This document shows positions 5,186 to 5,670 of a DNA stretch of 5,670 nt, one piece after another (position 1 is the stretch's first letter; every line of letters starts with the position of its first letter). This DNA comes from Schlesneria sp. GTDB lineage: Bacteria; Planctomycetota; Planctomycetia; Planctomycetales; Planctomycetaceae. The DNA lies in assembly GCA_025353525.1 (NCBI GenBank), contig JANXOO010001013.1:1-5670 (forward strand), given 5' to 3'. The notes under the pieces were generated by a model, which was not told the DNA's origin, did not search any database, and saw only the letters and a program-made list of their open reading frames with translations. The translations under genes were made by a program, and so were the position numbers.

Positions 5186-5670
5186 GTGAAATCAGTCCTC
5201 TCGTACAGGTGCCAACAGTGTCAACAATTGGTTCCTTTCAGTTAAATCCCACCAGATTCAACATCCGCCCCGACGGGACGCCGTCTCTGCAATCAATACT
5301 CACGAGTTTGTCAGCAATCGCTTTTACACGAATGCAATTTTGATTCACAATCAGTCGGCCGGTCGATTCTGCCGATGCAGATTTCATTTCCGAGGATTGA
5401 ATCAAATGATTTCGTTAGCTGTCATCCGGTCCGGCGTTTCAATGAACTGATTTTAGCCGATGTGATGACTTCGAAAGAGCCTTGTTCCTCGGTGCGTATG
5501 AAAATACAGAGTGATATCATCTGCATTTAAGGTCTTTTTACTGTTGTTGCACATTCACATCCGTCATCTGCGTTCGGTCTCACTTCGGAGTTCTTCAACT
5601 GCATCGAACTGACTTTTCAACGCTCAAACTTAAAAGGTCGTGAGATCGTTCAGGGACCCCAACATTGGAC
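5186..5670. other. 485 bases with no recognised gene
   Basis: Neither strand holds an open frame with recognisable protein features, and no tRNA-like cloverleaf or other known RNA was seen. The stretch reads as more AT-rich than the genes and has one inverted repeat at 5339-5406. At the right edge, minus-strand frames are open from the boundary to stops within about 65 bases, so a minus-strand gene could end here. A plus-strand gene could also start beyond the edge, with this stretch as its upstream region. The sequence does not decide between them. Confidence 0.5.
5339..5406. repeat. Inverted repeat in the right-hand non-coding region
   Basis: TTTGATTCACAATC (5339-5352) is the inverse of GATTGAATCAAA (5395-5406) except for a 2-base bulge, with nine contiguous pairs at the outer end (TTTGATTCA with TGAATCAAA). 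The arms are separated by about 42 bases. It could be a cruciform or a split operator. An exact 9-base inverted pair is expected by chance about once in a few hundred bases compared all against all, so the support is weak. Confidence 0.25.

Noticed and set aside
5195..5206. GTCCTCTCGTAC, the complement of the 23S rRNA sarcin-ricin loop core.
   Set aside because: Only about 12 bases match and the flanks do not resemble 23S rRNA. A second weak 23S-like string (GTCGTGAGA, 5637-5645) lies on the opposite strand, so there is no consistent rRNA fragment.
5640..5670. A possible gene start at GTG 5640 preceded by AAAAGG.
   Set aside because: The purine stretch is too close to the GTG, and only ten codons remain before the edge, so nothing can be supported.
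1..5670. A search for CRISPR arrays, retron-like RNA, transposase genes with terminal repeats, tRNA genes and defence-gene signatures.
   Set aside because: No regularly spaced repeats, reverse transcriptase or transposase motifs, or tRNA folds were seen by eye. A tool-based scan with tRNAscan-SE, Infernal and a CRISPR finder would be decisive.

Overview
The window looks like ordinary chromosomal DNA from a planctomycete or close relative. This is inferred from the style of a short ECF sigma factor (N-terminal ETRPSLLVRMRDA, then LDYDPRRGSFRGWLF), from the loose gene spacing, and from a degenerate 9-base tandem repeat between two genes. No tRNA, rRNA, CRISPR array, transposase or phage gene was recognised.

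Layout. (1) Bases 2-325, plus strand: the C-terminal half of a YggS/PLPBP pyridoxal-phosphate homeostasis protein, cut by the left edge. (2) Bases 334-1590, minus strand: a complete P-loop GTPase with a C-terminal DUF697-like helical domain, convergent with yggS and only 8 bases from it. (3) Bases 1591-1975: a gap with no convincing gene, holding one terminator-like hairpin on each strand and a spaced direct repeat upstream of the GTPase. (4) Bases 1976-2365, minus strand: an ECF sigma factor with region 2 but no region 4, probably a truncated or decaying gene. (5) Bases 2596-4071, plus strand: a 12-helix major facilitator superfamily transporter, divergent from the sigma fragment. (6) Bases 4084-4137: six degenerate 9-base repeat units. 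(7) Bases 4166-5113, plus strand: an aldo/keto reductase that strongly resembles plant L-galactose dehydrogenase, followed by a probable terminator. (8) Bases 5186-5670: no gene recognised.

How the genes may work together. The transporter and the reductase lie on the same strand 94 bases apart and could form a two-gene transcription unit for uptake or export and oxidation of a sugar-like compound. That is inference, because the transporter substrate cannot be read from the sequence. The GTPase, the sigma fragment and yggS show no clear functional tie to each other. I did not find strong evidence for a new multi-gene system. The points most worth a second look are the region-4-less sigma factor, the atypical G4 motif of the GTPase, the plant-like reductase with its transporter neighbour, and the repeat between those two genes.
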